From assembly GCF_001720465.1 (NCBI RefSeq), contig NZ_CP017113.1, forward strand, positions 2,604,001 to 2,668,000: 64,000 nt of DNA. The letters run 5' to 3'. Positions 18,361 through 32,563 of this stretch are shown here, in pieces. The position numbers and the translations under genes are program-made. A model generated the notes under the pieces. The model made no database searches. It saw nothing but the letters and a program-made list of their open reading frames with translations, and was not told where the DNA came from. Position 1 is the stretch's first letter; each line of letters opens with the position of its first letter. The stretch is from Porphyrobacter sp. LM 6 (GTDB lineage: Bacteria > Pseudomonadota > Alphaproteobacteria > Sphingomonadales > Sphingomonadaceae).

Positions 18361-20778
18361 GGTGCTGTTACCGCGCAGTTGTTAGCGAATGCGAAATCTG
18401 CAAGTTCCGTAGTCGACATATGCGTATAGCGGGGATCAACACCCAGTGCTGCTCCAACGTAATTATTGTGATCGTCCATCGCACGCGCAGCAGGAGTGTA
18501 TCCATCCTGCCCCATTAATCCTCTCAAGTAACCTTGAAATTCGTTGACGTTTCCAGAACCGAGCGTCGCGGCCGGGCCGTACTGCCTACTAAGAGCTATT
18601 GCGGCCCAAATATGCCGATATGCATCTCGGGCATCGTCCGTACCGCGCAGGCCCGGAAAACGTGCCCTTGCGGCGCGGTTAGCAGCATTTCGCCAGATAT
18701 CCCCTGTAAGGACTAGACCGAAGGGTACGTAGAAATACCCTGGAACTTCTGAGGGAACGGCAGGGCAAGGTCGATCACTTTGCGGCTTCTTTCTCTTCTT
18801 TTTTCCTTCGACGACGATTGGGTTGCCTTCGCTCCCCCCGCCGCCACCGCCCGGGCTGGCGCCCCCCGGACCACCGCCGCCGCTACAGTCGCCGGTGACG
18901 ATAACGCCATTTGGAACACGGGTTGTCACTGTTGTGTCACCAACTGTTACTGTCCGAGTTTGATACAGTTGTTCGATTTGGCAAAGCCCGGTCGGATCAA
19001 ACCGGTTTACCGGATCGTTCCCGACGTAGGCGTACATGTTGAGGCCGTCGGCATATCCGATCGGATCGGTTTGCATGAACCGTCCGAGCGTGGGTGAGTA
19101 AGCTCGCGCCTTGTAGTGATACTGGCCCAATTCCGGGATCCAGATCTGCCCGGTGTAGCGGAACCGTCCGGTGTTCGCGGTGCCTCCGGGAGTGCCGGGC
19201 ACACCGAACTCGTCATAGGTGTTGATCGCCTTGACTCCGCCGCTCCAGTCGAAGCTGGCCACGATCGATCCCAACCGATCCGCATAGAGATACTCGGCGG
19301 CACTGCGGGCAGCATTTGATCCTGCATAGCGGATCATCGGATCGTCTCCCGCGCCAAGCGCGTGAACATAGCGATTCAACATTGTACCGCTGGTGTTGAA
19401 CTCGCCGACCAGCGCGTCGCCATCATACAGCAAACGGGTGATGCTGCCAGATCCATCGGTGATCTGGTAGAGTCGGCCCAGCGGATCATAGCGAAGGCCT
19501 GCCGTCTTGGCACCGGAGGCGCTGACAAGACGGTTTTCGACATCATAGGTGTAGGTGGTGGCTCCATCCGAGGTCAGGTTGCCATTGACATCGTGGGCAT
19601 AGGTCACGCCGTTGACGCTGTCGTACTGGTTCACACCATCGGGCACATAGGGGGTGTCGAGAGTGCCTGCTGGCTGGGCATTCCAGACATAGAGCTGGTT
19701 GTCGGTCGCCTCGCTCTTCGCCTGATTGGCCTGGTTGTGGTTATAGGTCCGATTGACATCGTAGCTGCTGCTGGGGTGGTCGATGAAGATGCGGTCGAGC
19801 CGGTTCGCGTTGTCGTAGAACATCAGGCTATCGGGCGCGCTGCTGTCGCGGTTCGTCCGTTCGAGCCGCCCCCAGGTGTCATAGACATTGGTGATTAGTT
19901 CGATCCCGTCATCATCGCGGATACGGGCGAGGCGGCCCGCGGTATCGTACTCATAGCCCCACCACGCGCCGTCAGGATGCGTGATCCGGGTCTGCCGTCC
20001 GGCAATATCGTAGAGGTAGGAGAGCGGCCGCGATACACCATCCATTATCTGCGTGCTGGTGACCGGACGCCCGAGCGAATCGTAAGTCATCACGATGCGG
20101 TTCGAGGTATCGAACGCAGCTTCGGTCAGCGATCCGTAGAGGTCATACTTGTAGGTCACGTCGCGGGTGTGGACCGGGTCGAGCCCAGCACGTTCGGGAA
20201 TCGTTTTCTGGGTTAGCAGCCGACGGTTGTCATAGGCGAGCAGGATCGTCTCACCACGCCGCGTGCGGAACTGCGAGACGTTGCTTGCCGCATCATAGGT
20301 GATCTCCTCGTAGTCGCCCGTGTTGGCGACGCCAGGGGTCGTTGGCGAGGGATAGTTGATCCGCCGCGTCCGATCATGCCCGTCATAGACATAGGCCGTG
20401 CGGTTGTTGTTGGCATCCTCGACCCAGGCGACCGTCCCGTTGGCGTTGTAGGCCATCTCGGCGGTTTGCTGGGCGATCCCGGTATCGACAGCCGACCACA
20501 CCTGCGTGGCCCTGTCTGCCGTGTCGTAATAGCGGCGCGTGATCCGGTCCTCGCCGTCAGCGCCGGGAGTCATTTTCACGCAGACATCTGACGGCAGAGA
20601 CGCAGCGACGCTGGTCAGGTTCATGCGGACAGCGGTGCAATCGAGCCGTCCAGCTGCGTCGTAGCTGTACTGCGTGATCGAATATCGTGTTGCACCATCG
20701 GTCGAGATCTGGCTGCTGGACGCGAGCCGGTCGAAATTGTCGTAGGTGTTCGCCAATCTGGTGCGGGCAGAAAAGCTG
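18357..20778 (-). pseudogene. RHS-repeat toxin 2, front lost at IS copy C
   Basis: An open frame from the IS edge at 20778 to 18357, about 806 codons. The first ~598 codons match rhs1 (YD repeats and the RHS-associated core ending DPTGL). A wholly different tip of about 208 residues follows: a Gly-rich linker, KKKRKKPQ, then DDARDAYRHIWAAIAL and RAMDDHNNYVGAALGVD. The RH..W and MDxHNN motifs recall a small helical domain seen in other predicted secreted toxins. A metal-binding or hydrolytic role is possible, but I cannot name it securely. Without its N-terminus the gene has no export signal. Confidence 0.78.
18984..20778 (-). repeat. rhs core inverted repeat, arm 2 (1,795 bp)
   Basis: Reverse-complement partner of 6681-8475. 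Between the arms lie 10.5 kb with both tips, both immunity genes and the whole virB operon. Confidence 0.9.
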
Positions 20779-20863
20779 TGTCCCCCGTCAGCACCAATGG
20801 CACAGATTTGAGGTTGTGATTTAAGGAGGGTTGGGGCTTCGTCGTAGTGACGAAGGAACGAAG

Positions 20864-21253
20864 ATGAAGACCCAACCCTCCTTGAAAAAGTCCCCTCCCA
20901 AGAAGGCCCCGGCTGAGCGGGTGGTGAAGGACATCCGGCGGCAGACCCGTCGCCACTTCTCGGCAGAGGACAAGATCCGCATCGTGCTGGATGGCCTGCG
21001 CGGCGAGGACAGCATCGCCGAGCTGTGCCGCAAGGAAGGCATCGCGCAGAGCCTGTATTACACTTGGTCGAAGGAGTTCATGGAAGCCGGCAAGCGCCGG
21101 TTGGCCGGCGACACCGCCCGTGCTGCGACCACCGGCGAAGTGCAGGATCTGCGCCGTGAAGCTCGTGCACTCAAGGAATGCGTGGCCGACCTGACGCTCG
21201 AAAACCGCTTGCTGAAAAAAAGCATGATCGTGGATGGGGGCGACGAGGAATGA
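20864..21253 (+). CDS. IS3-family transposase OrfA (copy C)
   Basis: About 129 residues, apparently identical to copies A and B, with helix-turn-helix and coiled coil. Ribosome site GAAGGAACGAAG. Confidence 0.92.
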   Translation: MKTQPSLKKSPPKKAPAERVVKDIRRQTRRHFSAEDKIRIVLDGLRGEDSIAELCRKEGIAQSLYYTWSKEFMEAGKRRLAGDTARAATTGEVQDLRREARALKECVADLTLENRLLKKSMIVDGGDEE

Positions 21254-22230
21254 GGTATCCCGCATCAGAGAAGCTCGAGATCATCCGGATCGTCGAGCAG
21301 TCGCACCTGCCCGCCAAGCGGACCCTTGATAAGCTCGGCATTGCCCGTCGGACGTTCTACCGCTGGTATGACCGCTACCTTGATGGTGGCCTGGACGCGC
21401 TCGCGGATCGACCGTCAGCGCCGAGCCGGGTGTGGAACCGCATCGCGCCCGAGGTGCAGGATCAGATCGTCGAGATGGCGCTGGAGCAATCCGAACTCAG
21501 CCCACGCGAACTGGCCGTTCGATTTACCGATGAACGCCAATACTTTGTGTCTGAGGCCACGGTTTACCGCCTGCTCAAGGCGCACGACCTTATCACCAGC
21601 CCGGCCTATGTCGTGATCAAGGCCGCCGATGCGTTCCACACCAAGACCACCCGGCCGAACGAGATGTGGCAGACCGATTTTACCTACTTCAAGATCATCG
21701 GGTGGGGCTGGATGTATCTATCGACCGTACTCGACGACTTCTCGCGCTACATCATCGCCTGGAAGTTGTGCACCAACATGCGAGCAGAGGATGTGACCGA
21801 CACGCTGGACCTCGCGCTTGCGGCCTCAGGCTGCGACAGCGCCACGGTGCTGCACAAGCCAAGGCTGCTCAGCGATAATGGTCCCAGCTACATCGCGGGG
21901 GAACTGGCGGAATACATCGAGGCCAACAAGATGAGCCACATGCGCGGTGCCCCGATGCACCCGCAAACCCAGGGCAAGATCGAGCGCTGGCACCAGACCC
22001 TGAAGAACCGCATCCTGCTGGAAAACTACTTCTTGCCCGGTGACCTCGAGGCCCAGATCGAGGCGTTCGTCGAGCACTACAACCACCAGCGCTACCACGA
22101 GAGCCTCAACAATGTGACGCCCGCCGATGCTTACTTCGGCAGGGCACCGGCCATCATCAAACAGCGTGAAAGGATCAAACGACAGACCATCGAATATCGG
22201 CGCTTGCAACACCGCAAGTTCGCCGCCTAA
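21250..22230 (+). CDS. IS3-family transposase OrfB (copy C)
   Basis: About 326 residues, intact DDE core, apparently identical to copies A and B. The start overlaps the orfA stop. Confidence 0.93.
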   Translation: MRYPASEKLEIIRIVEQSHLPAKRTLDKLGIARRTFYRWYDRYLDGGLDALADRPSAPSRVWNRIAPEVQDQIVEMALEQSELSPRELAVRFTDERQYFVSEATVYRLLKAHDLITSPAYVVIKAADAFHTKTTRPNEMWQTDFTYFKIIGWGWMYLSTVLDDFSRYIIAWKLCTNMRAEDVTDTLDLALAASGCDSATVLHKPRLLSDNGPSYIAGELAEYIEANKMSHMRGAPMHPQTQGKIERWHQTLKNRILLENYFLPGDLEAQIEAFVEHYNHQRYHESLNNVTPADAYFGRAPAIIKQRERIKRQTIEYRRLQHRKFAA

Positions 22231-22304
22231 AACCCAACCCCAGACGAGGCCCGCACTCCGCTAATCTACGCCACCATCTGCGCCAAATGTTCTGACGACG
22301 GACA

Positions 22305-23381
22305 ATTCATTATCGTCGAGAACGATGCCCGCCAGCCATGCGGTACATGCCTGCCCTGATAGCCGCAGCGATTGTAGAAATAGCTCAACGTGTTCTCGCT
22401 CATGGGAACTCGGGCGCTACGATTGCTGGGAAATACGATTGGTCCGCGCCCGGTGAGCTGCTTTGCTGTCCGCAGGACTGCAACTGCCTCGGGTGCGAGC
22501 GGTACAAGATGATCAAACTTTTCATCCTGTTTCAATTCACTGGCCAGCTTCATGTGACCGGCAGGGATACGCCATAGGGCTTGCGGGCAGAGCCCATCAC
22601 CGTCCCAGTCAATGTTCTCAAACTCTGCCCAAGCCACGCACCGAATGGCGCCCAGCCGCTGAGCTGTCAGTGCCGCGAACCGTGATGCGAGCTTCGTGAG
22701 GGGCGAAGCCAGCTCAGCTTCGGTTTTGCGGATCATGTCATGCAGGCATTCAATCTTCACAATCGCCGGCCTCTTGCGCCCGCGTGGCACCGGCTTGAGC
22801 GCTTTGCCCACGACTGCGGCCGGATCTCTGACGGCTAGGCCCTCGGCGATGGCCTGCACGAAAACAGCTGACATTCTCTGCCGCACGCGATGAGCCGTCT
22901 CGATGGCGCCTCGCTTCTCGATTTTCCTGAGAACAGAAAGCACCATCGGCTCATCAAGCTCGGCGATCGGCAATGCGCCGATCCAAGGAAATACCTCCTT
23001 CTCGAGGCTTGAGATTACGTCTTTTGCATGGACCGGGGTCCACCGATCTTCCTGAAGTGCGAACCAACTGCGGGCCACTACCTCGAAGGTGTTCGCGGCC
23101 GACATGGCCCGCGCAATGGCCGCCTTCTTCGCTTCGAGACCTGGGTCCCTGCCTTCCGCAAGCTGCTTGCGTGCCTCGATCTTACGATCACGCGCCTCTT
23201 TCAGCGAAACCTCAGGGTAGGCACCAAAGATCAGCCTGCGCTCTTTCCCCGCAAAGCGATACTTGAGCCGCCAGCTCCGATGGCCGGATTTGGCCACAAA
23301 CAGATACAGCCCCTCGGAATCGGAGAGCTTGTAATCCTTGTCTTTTGCCTTCGCCTGCCGGACTGCCATCTCGCTGAGCAT
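22305..23381 (-). pseudogene. tyrosine integrase, C-terminus lost at IS copy C
   Basis: P4/DUF4102-type integrase. The N-terminal arm-binding domain is clear (KLSDSEGLYLFVAKSGHRSWRLKYRF.. RLIFGAYPEVSLKEAR), followed by the core-binding domain and the front of the catalytic domain (ALTAQRLGAIRC with the first Arg, then HGWRASFSTIMN with the HxxR box). After STIMN the frame runs into the IS and ends, so the last His/Trp position and the catalytic Tyr are gone and it cannot recombine. Integrases of this class usually target tRNA 3' ends, consistent with the tRNA-Ser repeats. Start at the ATG at 23381, preceded by a GGGGG run. Confidence 0.88.
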
Positions 23382-23844
23382 CTGTGCCCCCAAAACTGCG
23401 TTTTGATGCCCCCAGAAATGCCCCCAATCGTCGTGGACGCATACGGAAATATCGAAACAAATGCAGAACGATATCTAGCGCAAAATGGCTAAAAATCAAG
23501 GAAAACAGGGGTTTTTTGGACGCTTGCGGAAGGGTGTCTGGCGGTGGGAAGGCGACTCGCATCCAACCTTCTCTGCAACATAATTTATGGATTACAATCT
23601 CACCAAGGCGCGTCCGATACCCCAGCGGTCGAGCCAAATTCTTGCGACGTCTCGGGCAGGCTGAATATTACGTAGCGCGCTGAACCTGAAGGCTTCTGCA
23701 TGGGGCTGCCGGGGGGCGCTGTTGCGTCACTCTGCTCGCCACTTTCGCGAGCACTGCAGGGTGGCTGGACACCGCATTATGATCAGCTGCTCCGGGATCA
23801 CGATGCCCCCCTCATATCATTGGCGGAATGATCAGCGAGTACTT
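23382..23844. other. intergenic region between integrase and czcA
   Basis: About 460 bases without a supported gene. It must hold the integrase promoter and the end of the czc operon transcript. I looked for a copy of the tRNA-Ser 3' end here and found none. Confidence 0.4.
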
Positions 23845-28246
<4,402 letters not shown>

Positions 28247-28250
<4 letters not shown>

Positions 28251-29482
28251 TGTACTTCCTCCCCGGCGACGACGTCGAAGCGTCCGGTCAGCCGGTCGAT
28301 CTGGGACAGGATGTCGCGGTAGCGGGTCATTGCTTCGACCCACTGCGACTGAACCTCGATGATGGCGTCGGCACCGTCCTGCACATCGCTGAAACGGAAA
28401 CCGCCGCGATTGTAACCTTCGCGGACCTGCTGAAGCGTGCGGACGGCCTTGGGATAGACATCCTGCATGATCCCGTCGGCGCGCATCCGGGCGGCATCCG
28501 CCTCGGCCCTGAGCGAGGCCAATTGGCGCAGACGGTCAAGGCGGGCCGCTTCGGCCAGCAGTTCGATCCGCTGACGTTCGGCCTGTGCGCGCTCGATGTT
28601 GCCCCGATTGCGGTCGAAGCGGCCGAGGGGAATCGATATCCCGGCCACTAGTGCGACATCTCCCGTCTCGCGCAGATGCCGCACGCCGCCGCTCACCGTG
28701 TAGTCCTGCACGCCGCGGGTCTGTTCGACCACGACCGCCGCCTGCGCCCGTTCCACCGTGGCAGATGCGAGCGCGCTGTCAGCCGCGGCCAGTTGATTCA
28801 GGTGATCATCTGGCTTCTCGATCCCGCGCGGCACCTCCACGTCTTCCGGCTTGCCGCCCCAGAACGAGGCCAGCCTCGCGCGGGCAGCATTGCGGCGGGA
28901 CCGGGCCTCGTCGAGCGCAAGCCGTGCCCGAGCCACGCGGGCCTCGGCGCGGGTTTCGACGAATAGCGGATCCTTGTACCCGCGGACCCGGCGCAGGGCT
29001 TCGGTCTGCATGGCGCGCTCGGTTTCGAGGCGTCGTTCGGCAAGCCAGACAACTTCCTCGGCGATCTGCAGGTCGATAAATGTGCGTTGCACCGCCTCGG
29101 CAAGGTCGAGCCGGACAAGGCGCGCCGATGCCTCGGCGACACCGACGTCGCGCTCGGCATAGGCAATACGCGCATCGCGCTTGCCGCCGCGTTCGATAGT
29201 CTGGGCATAGGTAACGGTCGTCTCGGCCTGCCGATAGACATCATAGGCGCCGGTGCCCGCAATGTTTTCGGCCTCGACCAACAGGACCGGATTGGGGCGA
29301 ATATCGGCTTGGCTGCGCCCCGCCCTTGCCGACCGGATGCCAGCCTCCTGGGCCTGGATCGCGGGCGACGCCGCAATTGCGCGGCGGACGGCCTCGTCCA
29401 GAGTTACGGGTTCCGCGCTTGCCGTTATCGGCAAGGCCAGCGCCAATCCGGCCAACAGGCCGGCGCGCAATGTCAAAGTCAT
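28247..29482 (-). CDS. czcC: outer-membrane efflux protein CzcC (TolC family)
   Basis: 411 residues with a signal peptide (MTLTLRAGLLAGLALALPITASA) and long coiled helices rich in Ala/Arg/Glu. TolC repeats are seen in TLDEAVRRAIAASPAIQAQ and again in the second half. It provides the outer-membrane exit duct of the CzcCBA pump. First of the three overlapping czc genes. Confidence 0.92.
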
Positions 29483-29546
29483 GGGATAACTCCTGAAACG
29501 CTTGCAAATTGCGGGCGAAGAAAGACGCCCGCAGAAATGGCAGGTT

Positions 29547-29888
29547 TCAGGCTAGCGGGGGCTCAATCGGTGGCGCGGAGGCTCGCGACAGGAGAGCTGT
29601 GACCTCGCCGGGACAGAGCATGTCGCGGCTCGCATGGGGTCTGTTTATATTCTGTCCGCATTCGGCCACCATCGCTGCGGGGCAATGGTGATGATGGAAG
29701 ATCTCCTGCGACGGATCAGAGGATGAATTGTCGGAGAAATGTTCGTGGGCATCAGCATGGAGCGCATCAGCCACAAGAACACTGGCCTGACCATGGCCGT
29801 CATGGTCCACATGCGCCGCGGTAGGCGCATGAAAACCGGCGCAAAGCACCGAGAAAAGAATCAGGAACTGGAGAACAACGCCCCTCAT
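29547..29888 (-). CDS. small His-rich exported protein next to czcCBA
   Basis: About 113 residues from the ATG at 29888 (MRGVVLQFLILFSVLCAGF), with a hydrophobic signal segment. The mature part has HVDHDGHG, ADAHEHFSD and a four-His run (IFHHHHCP), plus two more cysteines. It is likely a periplasmic metal-binding protein serving the efflux pump. No named family is recognised with certainty. It lies between DUF3703 and czcC in the same direction. Confidence 0.7.
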   Translation of the reverse strand: MRGVVLQFLILFSVLCAGFHAPTAAHVDHDGHGQASVLVADALHADAHEHFSDNSSSDPSQEIFHHHHCPAAMVAECGQNINRPHASRDMLCPGEVTALLSRASAPPIEPPLA

Positions 29889-29928
29889 CGTGCCCACCTA
29901 GCAGAGCAATACAGCAGCAGCAAGCGCA

Positions 29929-30279
29929 TCACTTGCACTGTTCCTGGCCCAGAACATGACGAAGCTCCTCCGGTATGGGCATGGTCACGAAGGCACTGAC
30001 CGCTGCTCGCCCGGTGTTTCCCAGTGGGATCCGCCCGAGCAGAGCGCCGACGGGCGCAAGCATCAGACGCAGCACCTGTCCGCGCGCCTCCCGCCATTCG
30101 CGCCGGGATATGGCAAAGGTTAGCATGAGCGCATGGGCATGGAGATGAAGCCGCAGGACCTGCTGAGAAAGGATGTGCGCGCGTTCCAGATAGTGCCAGG
30201 CATCGGCCGCATCCTGGCCGGCCTTCGCTTGCCGGAAGGCATCTATCTCCGCCCAATATGCTGCTTCGAGCTGCTTCAT
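29929..30279 (-). CDS. DUF3703 family protein
   Basis: 116 residues, helical, no signal. Family motifs are WHYLERAHILSQ, HLHAHALM, then PLGNTGRAAVSAF and MPIPEELR. It overlaps the upstream CDF gene by 4 bases (ATGA). DUF3703 proteins commonly accompany metal-resistance operons; their biochemical role is unknown. The His-rich first half might bind metal. Confidence 0.85.
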   Translation of the reverse strand: MKQLEAAYWAEIDAFRQAKAGQDAADAWHYLERAHILSQQVLRLHLHAHALMLTFAISRREWREARGQVLRLMLAPVGALLGRIPLGNTGRAAVSAFVTMPIPEELRHVLGQEQCK

Positions 30280-30908
30280 GCCTGAGCCCCGCTAGCCGCG
30301 AGTTCATATCGGGCCTGCCGAACCACCTGCCATCCACCTTGAAGCCCGAGAAGCGCCATGATGAGCGCGACCACGAGGTCGGCGAGGCCGCTATCGGTCC
30401 TCAGCACCACGAAGCCTGCGCCAATCACCAGCAGGTTGTTGATCGCATCGTTGCGCGAGCAGACCCAGACCGATCGCATGTTGGCGTCACCCGATCGGAA
30501 TCTATAGAGCAGGAGAGCCACCGAGACGTTCGTTACCAGCGCGAGTGCGCCGATGCCTGTCATCGCCCAGGGATCGGGCTGGGTGCCGACAACAAGGCCC
30601 CAGATCGCCGAAACCATCACCCCGAGCGCAAAAGTCAGAATGGTCAGCCCTTTGACCAGCGCGGTCCGCGCCCGCCAGACAAGCGCCATGCCGGCGACGC
30701 CAAGGCTGATCGCGTAGTTTGCGGAATCGCCCAAAAAATCGAGCGCGTCAGCCTGTAGCGAGCGAGATCCCGATGCGGCACCCGCGATGATCTCGACGAA
30801 AAACATCACGCCGTTGACGACGAGCGCGATCCACAACGCCCTTCGCCACGAAGGATCATTGCGCGCGGTGTCGTCACTGCAGGAACTGTCGCAGCAACTG
30901 TCCGCCAT
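30276..30908 (-). CDS. cation diffusion facilitator (CzcD/DmeF-like metal exporter)
   Basis: About 210 residues from the ATG at 30908 (MADSCCDSSC). The N-terminus is Cys-rich (CCDSSC). Six hydrophobic segments follow, with metal-site motifs QADALDFLGDSANY in helix 2 and SRNDAINNL in helix 5, both with the Asp pair of CDF transporters. The C-terminal cytoplasmic domain is short or missing compared with the classic family. It should export Zn, Co or Cd into the periplasm. First gene of the operon driven from the dyad at 30951. Confidence 0.88.
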   Translation of the reverse strand: MADSCCDSSCSDDTARNDPSWRRALWIALVVNGVMFFVEIIAGAASGSRSLQADALDFLGDSANYAISLGVAGMALVWRARTALVKGLTILTFALGVMVSAIWGLVVGTQPDPWAMTGIGALALVTNVSVALLLYRFRSGDANMRSVWVCSRNDAINNLLVIGAGFVVLRTDSGLADLVVALIMALLGLQGGWQVVRQARYELAASGAQA

Positions 30909-30950
30909 GGCTGAAACTCCTTGGTTCGTTCGAGTCGGCCCTCTATATGC

Positions 30951-30971
30951 ACCCTGTAGCAACTACAGGGT
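30951..30971. promoter_or_regulatory. MerR-type operator and minus-strand promoter
   Basis: Perfect 9-3-9 inverted repeat: ACCCTGTAG, three bases, CTACAGGGT. On the minus strand it overlaps a -35 TTGACC (30968-30973), and a CATATA/TATAGA -10 follows after the stretched 19-21 base spacer typical of promoters activated by MerR-family proteins. It lies between the merR start at 30978 and the CDF start at 30908, so it should drive the metal operon and repress or tune merR. Confidence 0.85.
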
Positions 30972-30977
30972 CAAGCG

Positions 30978-31391
30978 ATGAAAATCGGCGAACTGTCCAG
31001 GGCGACCGGCACCAACATCGAGACGATCCGCTATTACGAGCGGATCGGTCTGCTGCCCGAACCGGCGCGGACCGCGGGAAATTACCGCTCCTATGGCGAA
31101 GCACATCGCACGCGGCTCGCCTTCGTCCGTCATTCACGTGAGCTTGGCTTCACCATCGAGGAAGTGCGCTCGCTGCTCGATCTCGCCGACCATCCCGAGC
31201 GCGAGTGTTCCGAAGCCGACCGGATCGCCACCCGCCATCTGGCGCAGGTCGAAGAAAAGATCGGCCAGCTCGTTACCCTGCGCGACGAACTATCGCGCAT
31301 TATCGGTCGCTGCCGGGGCGGACTGGCCGCCGATTGCCGCGTGATCGAGGCGCTGGGGGATCACACCATGTGCAACGGAGACCACGAATGA
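30978..31391 (+). CDS. MerR-family metal-responsive regulator (CadR/PbrR type)
   Basis: 137 residues: N-terminal helix-turn-helix ([20 protein letters not shown]), then a dimerisation helix ([22 protein letters not shown]). Candidate metal ligands are Cys in HPERECSE near residue 76, CRGGLAADC near 112-120, and the tail MCNGDHE. The pattern is that of Cd/Pb/Zn sensors. It faces away from the CDF operon, with the operator between. Confidence 0.88.
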   Translation: MKIGELSRATGTNIETIRYYERIGLLPEPARTAGNYRSYGEAHRTRLAFVRHSRELGFTIEEVRSLLDLADHPERECSEADRIATRHLAQVEEKIGQLVTLRDELSRIIGRCRGGLAADCRVIEALGDHTMCNGDHE

Positions 31392-31738
31392 TTTATCTGG
31401 TCGTCAAAACCGCAATCTCGGCGATCATCATTGTCGTGGTTTCCGAAGTGGCGCGCCGGAGCGCCGGACTTGGCGCCTTGCTGGCATCGCTCCCCCTCGT
31501 CGCGTTGCTCAGCATGATCTGGCTCTGGCGAGACACCGGCGACACCGCGCGCATGGCCAGCTATTCGCAAGCCACATTCTGGTACGTTCTTCCGAGCCTG
31601 CCGATGTTCCTGCTGATCCCGGTTCTGCTCAAGCGAGGCTTCGCGTTCTGGCCCGCACTCGCGGCCGGCTGTGTCCTCACCATCGTCCTGTATATCGGCA
31701 TGGCGGCACTACTCGCCCGCTGGGATATCCGGCTGTGA
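31388..31738 (+). CDS. DUF3147 family membrane protein
   Basis: About 116 residues from the ATG at 31388 overlapping the merR stop (ATGA). Four hydrophobic segments, beginning [20 protein letters not shown]. The family has no known function and often accompanies metal-resistance regulators. The earlier alternative start inside merR is not credible. Confidence 0.8.
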   Translation: MIYLVVKTAISAIIIVVVSEVARRSAGLGALLASLPLVALLSMIWLWRDTGDTARMASYSQATFWYVLPSLPMFLLIPVLLKRGFAFWPALAAGCVLTIVLYIGMAALLARWDIRL

Positions 31739-32073
31739 CAGCGCCTCTCTCAACAATTGCTTGGTACGTTCTCGCGGCAATCGCCGAGATCGCGGGTTGC
31801 TTTGCCTTCTGGGCAGTCCTTCGGCTCGAGCGATCGCCAATCTGGCTGGCCGGCGGCGTCCTGTCGCTGATCGTCTTTGCCTACGCCCTGACCAGGGTAG
31901 AAGCGGAAGCCGCCGGGCGAGCATTTGCCGCCTATGGCGGCGTCTACATCGTCGCGTCGCTGGTCTGGCTCAAGGTTGTCGAGGGTATTGCACCCGACCG
32001 CTGGGATATTCTGGGCGGGCTGATCTGCCTTGCCGGGGCGGGATTGATCCTGTGGGGACCAGGTCGCGGATGA
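31735..32073 (+). CDS. YnfA/UPF0060 family small membrane protein
   Basis: 112 residues from a GTG at 31735, overlapping the previous stop. Four membrane helices with the family motifs [34 protein letters not shown], and [19 protein letters not shown]. It is related in fold to small multidrug-resistance transporters. It closes the merR-DUF3147-ynfA operon. Confidence 0.88.
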   Translation: MTAPLSTIAWYVLAAIAEIAGCFAFWAVLRLERSPIWLAGGVLSLIVFAYALTRVEAEAAGRAFAAYGGVYIVASLVWLKVVEGIAPDRWDILGGLICLAGAGLILWGPGRG

Positions 32074-32563
32074 CATGAGCGCCGCAACCGATCAGTGCTT
32101 AACGCTCTGTTGCACTGCTTCGATCGGCAGGCCTACCACCTTCCATGCTGGAAAGGGCATTCTGGCGGAACAGAATGACGGTCACCTGTTTACCTCGCAC
32201 TACATATTTTCATTGGTTTCAGCCGCAACAGCGCCGAGACGGGGTCAGCAGCAAATGGCCGAGTTTTATGGCTGCTGCCGGATGGCCGAATCTCTACGGA
32301 ATGGGAGAAGGCTGAATACAGAAACCTCTAACCCATTCCTGCAGCGGAATTCCAACCCATCCGCGCCCTGGCCGTCTTCCGGAGCACCACGCTGCCGATA
32401 CCAGTCAGTGCCAGTACGACGGTCAGGACGTCGGCCTGGGTCAGCCTCTCGGAACAGCAACAGAGGATGCCGCCAGGGAAACGCCAACTCTGTTCGAATC
32501 GGATATTTTTCAAAGGGAGAAAGAAGCAAATGAACCCGCCTCCCTTGACTGCTTGAACGTCCT
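32074..32563. other. gene-free region with a possible transporter remnant
   Basis: About 490 bases without an intact gene. On the minus strand a short stretch near 32350-32470 reads LTQADVLTVVLALTGIGSVVLR, reminiscent of the last helix of an EamA-type transporter, but the frame is broken and no start exists. Probably decayed DNA at an old junction. Confidence 0.35.

Larger units (their letters stand above)
20779..22304 (+). mobile_element. IS3-family element, copy C (complete, 1,526 bp)
   Basis: Third full copy. Its left end truncates rhs2 and its right end truncates the integrase. Left flank ..ctg and right flank att.. do not match, so this is a recombined copy. The right-flank att equals the triplet next to the orfA end of copy A. 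Confidence 0.9.
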
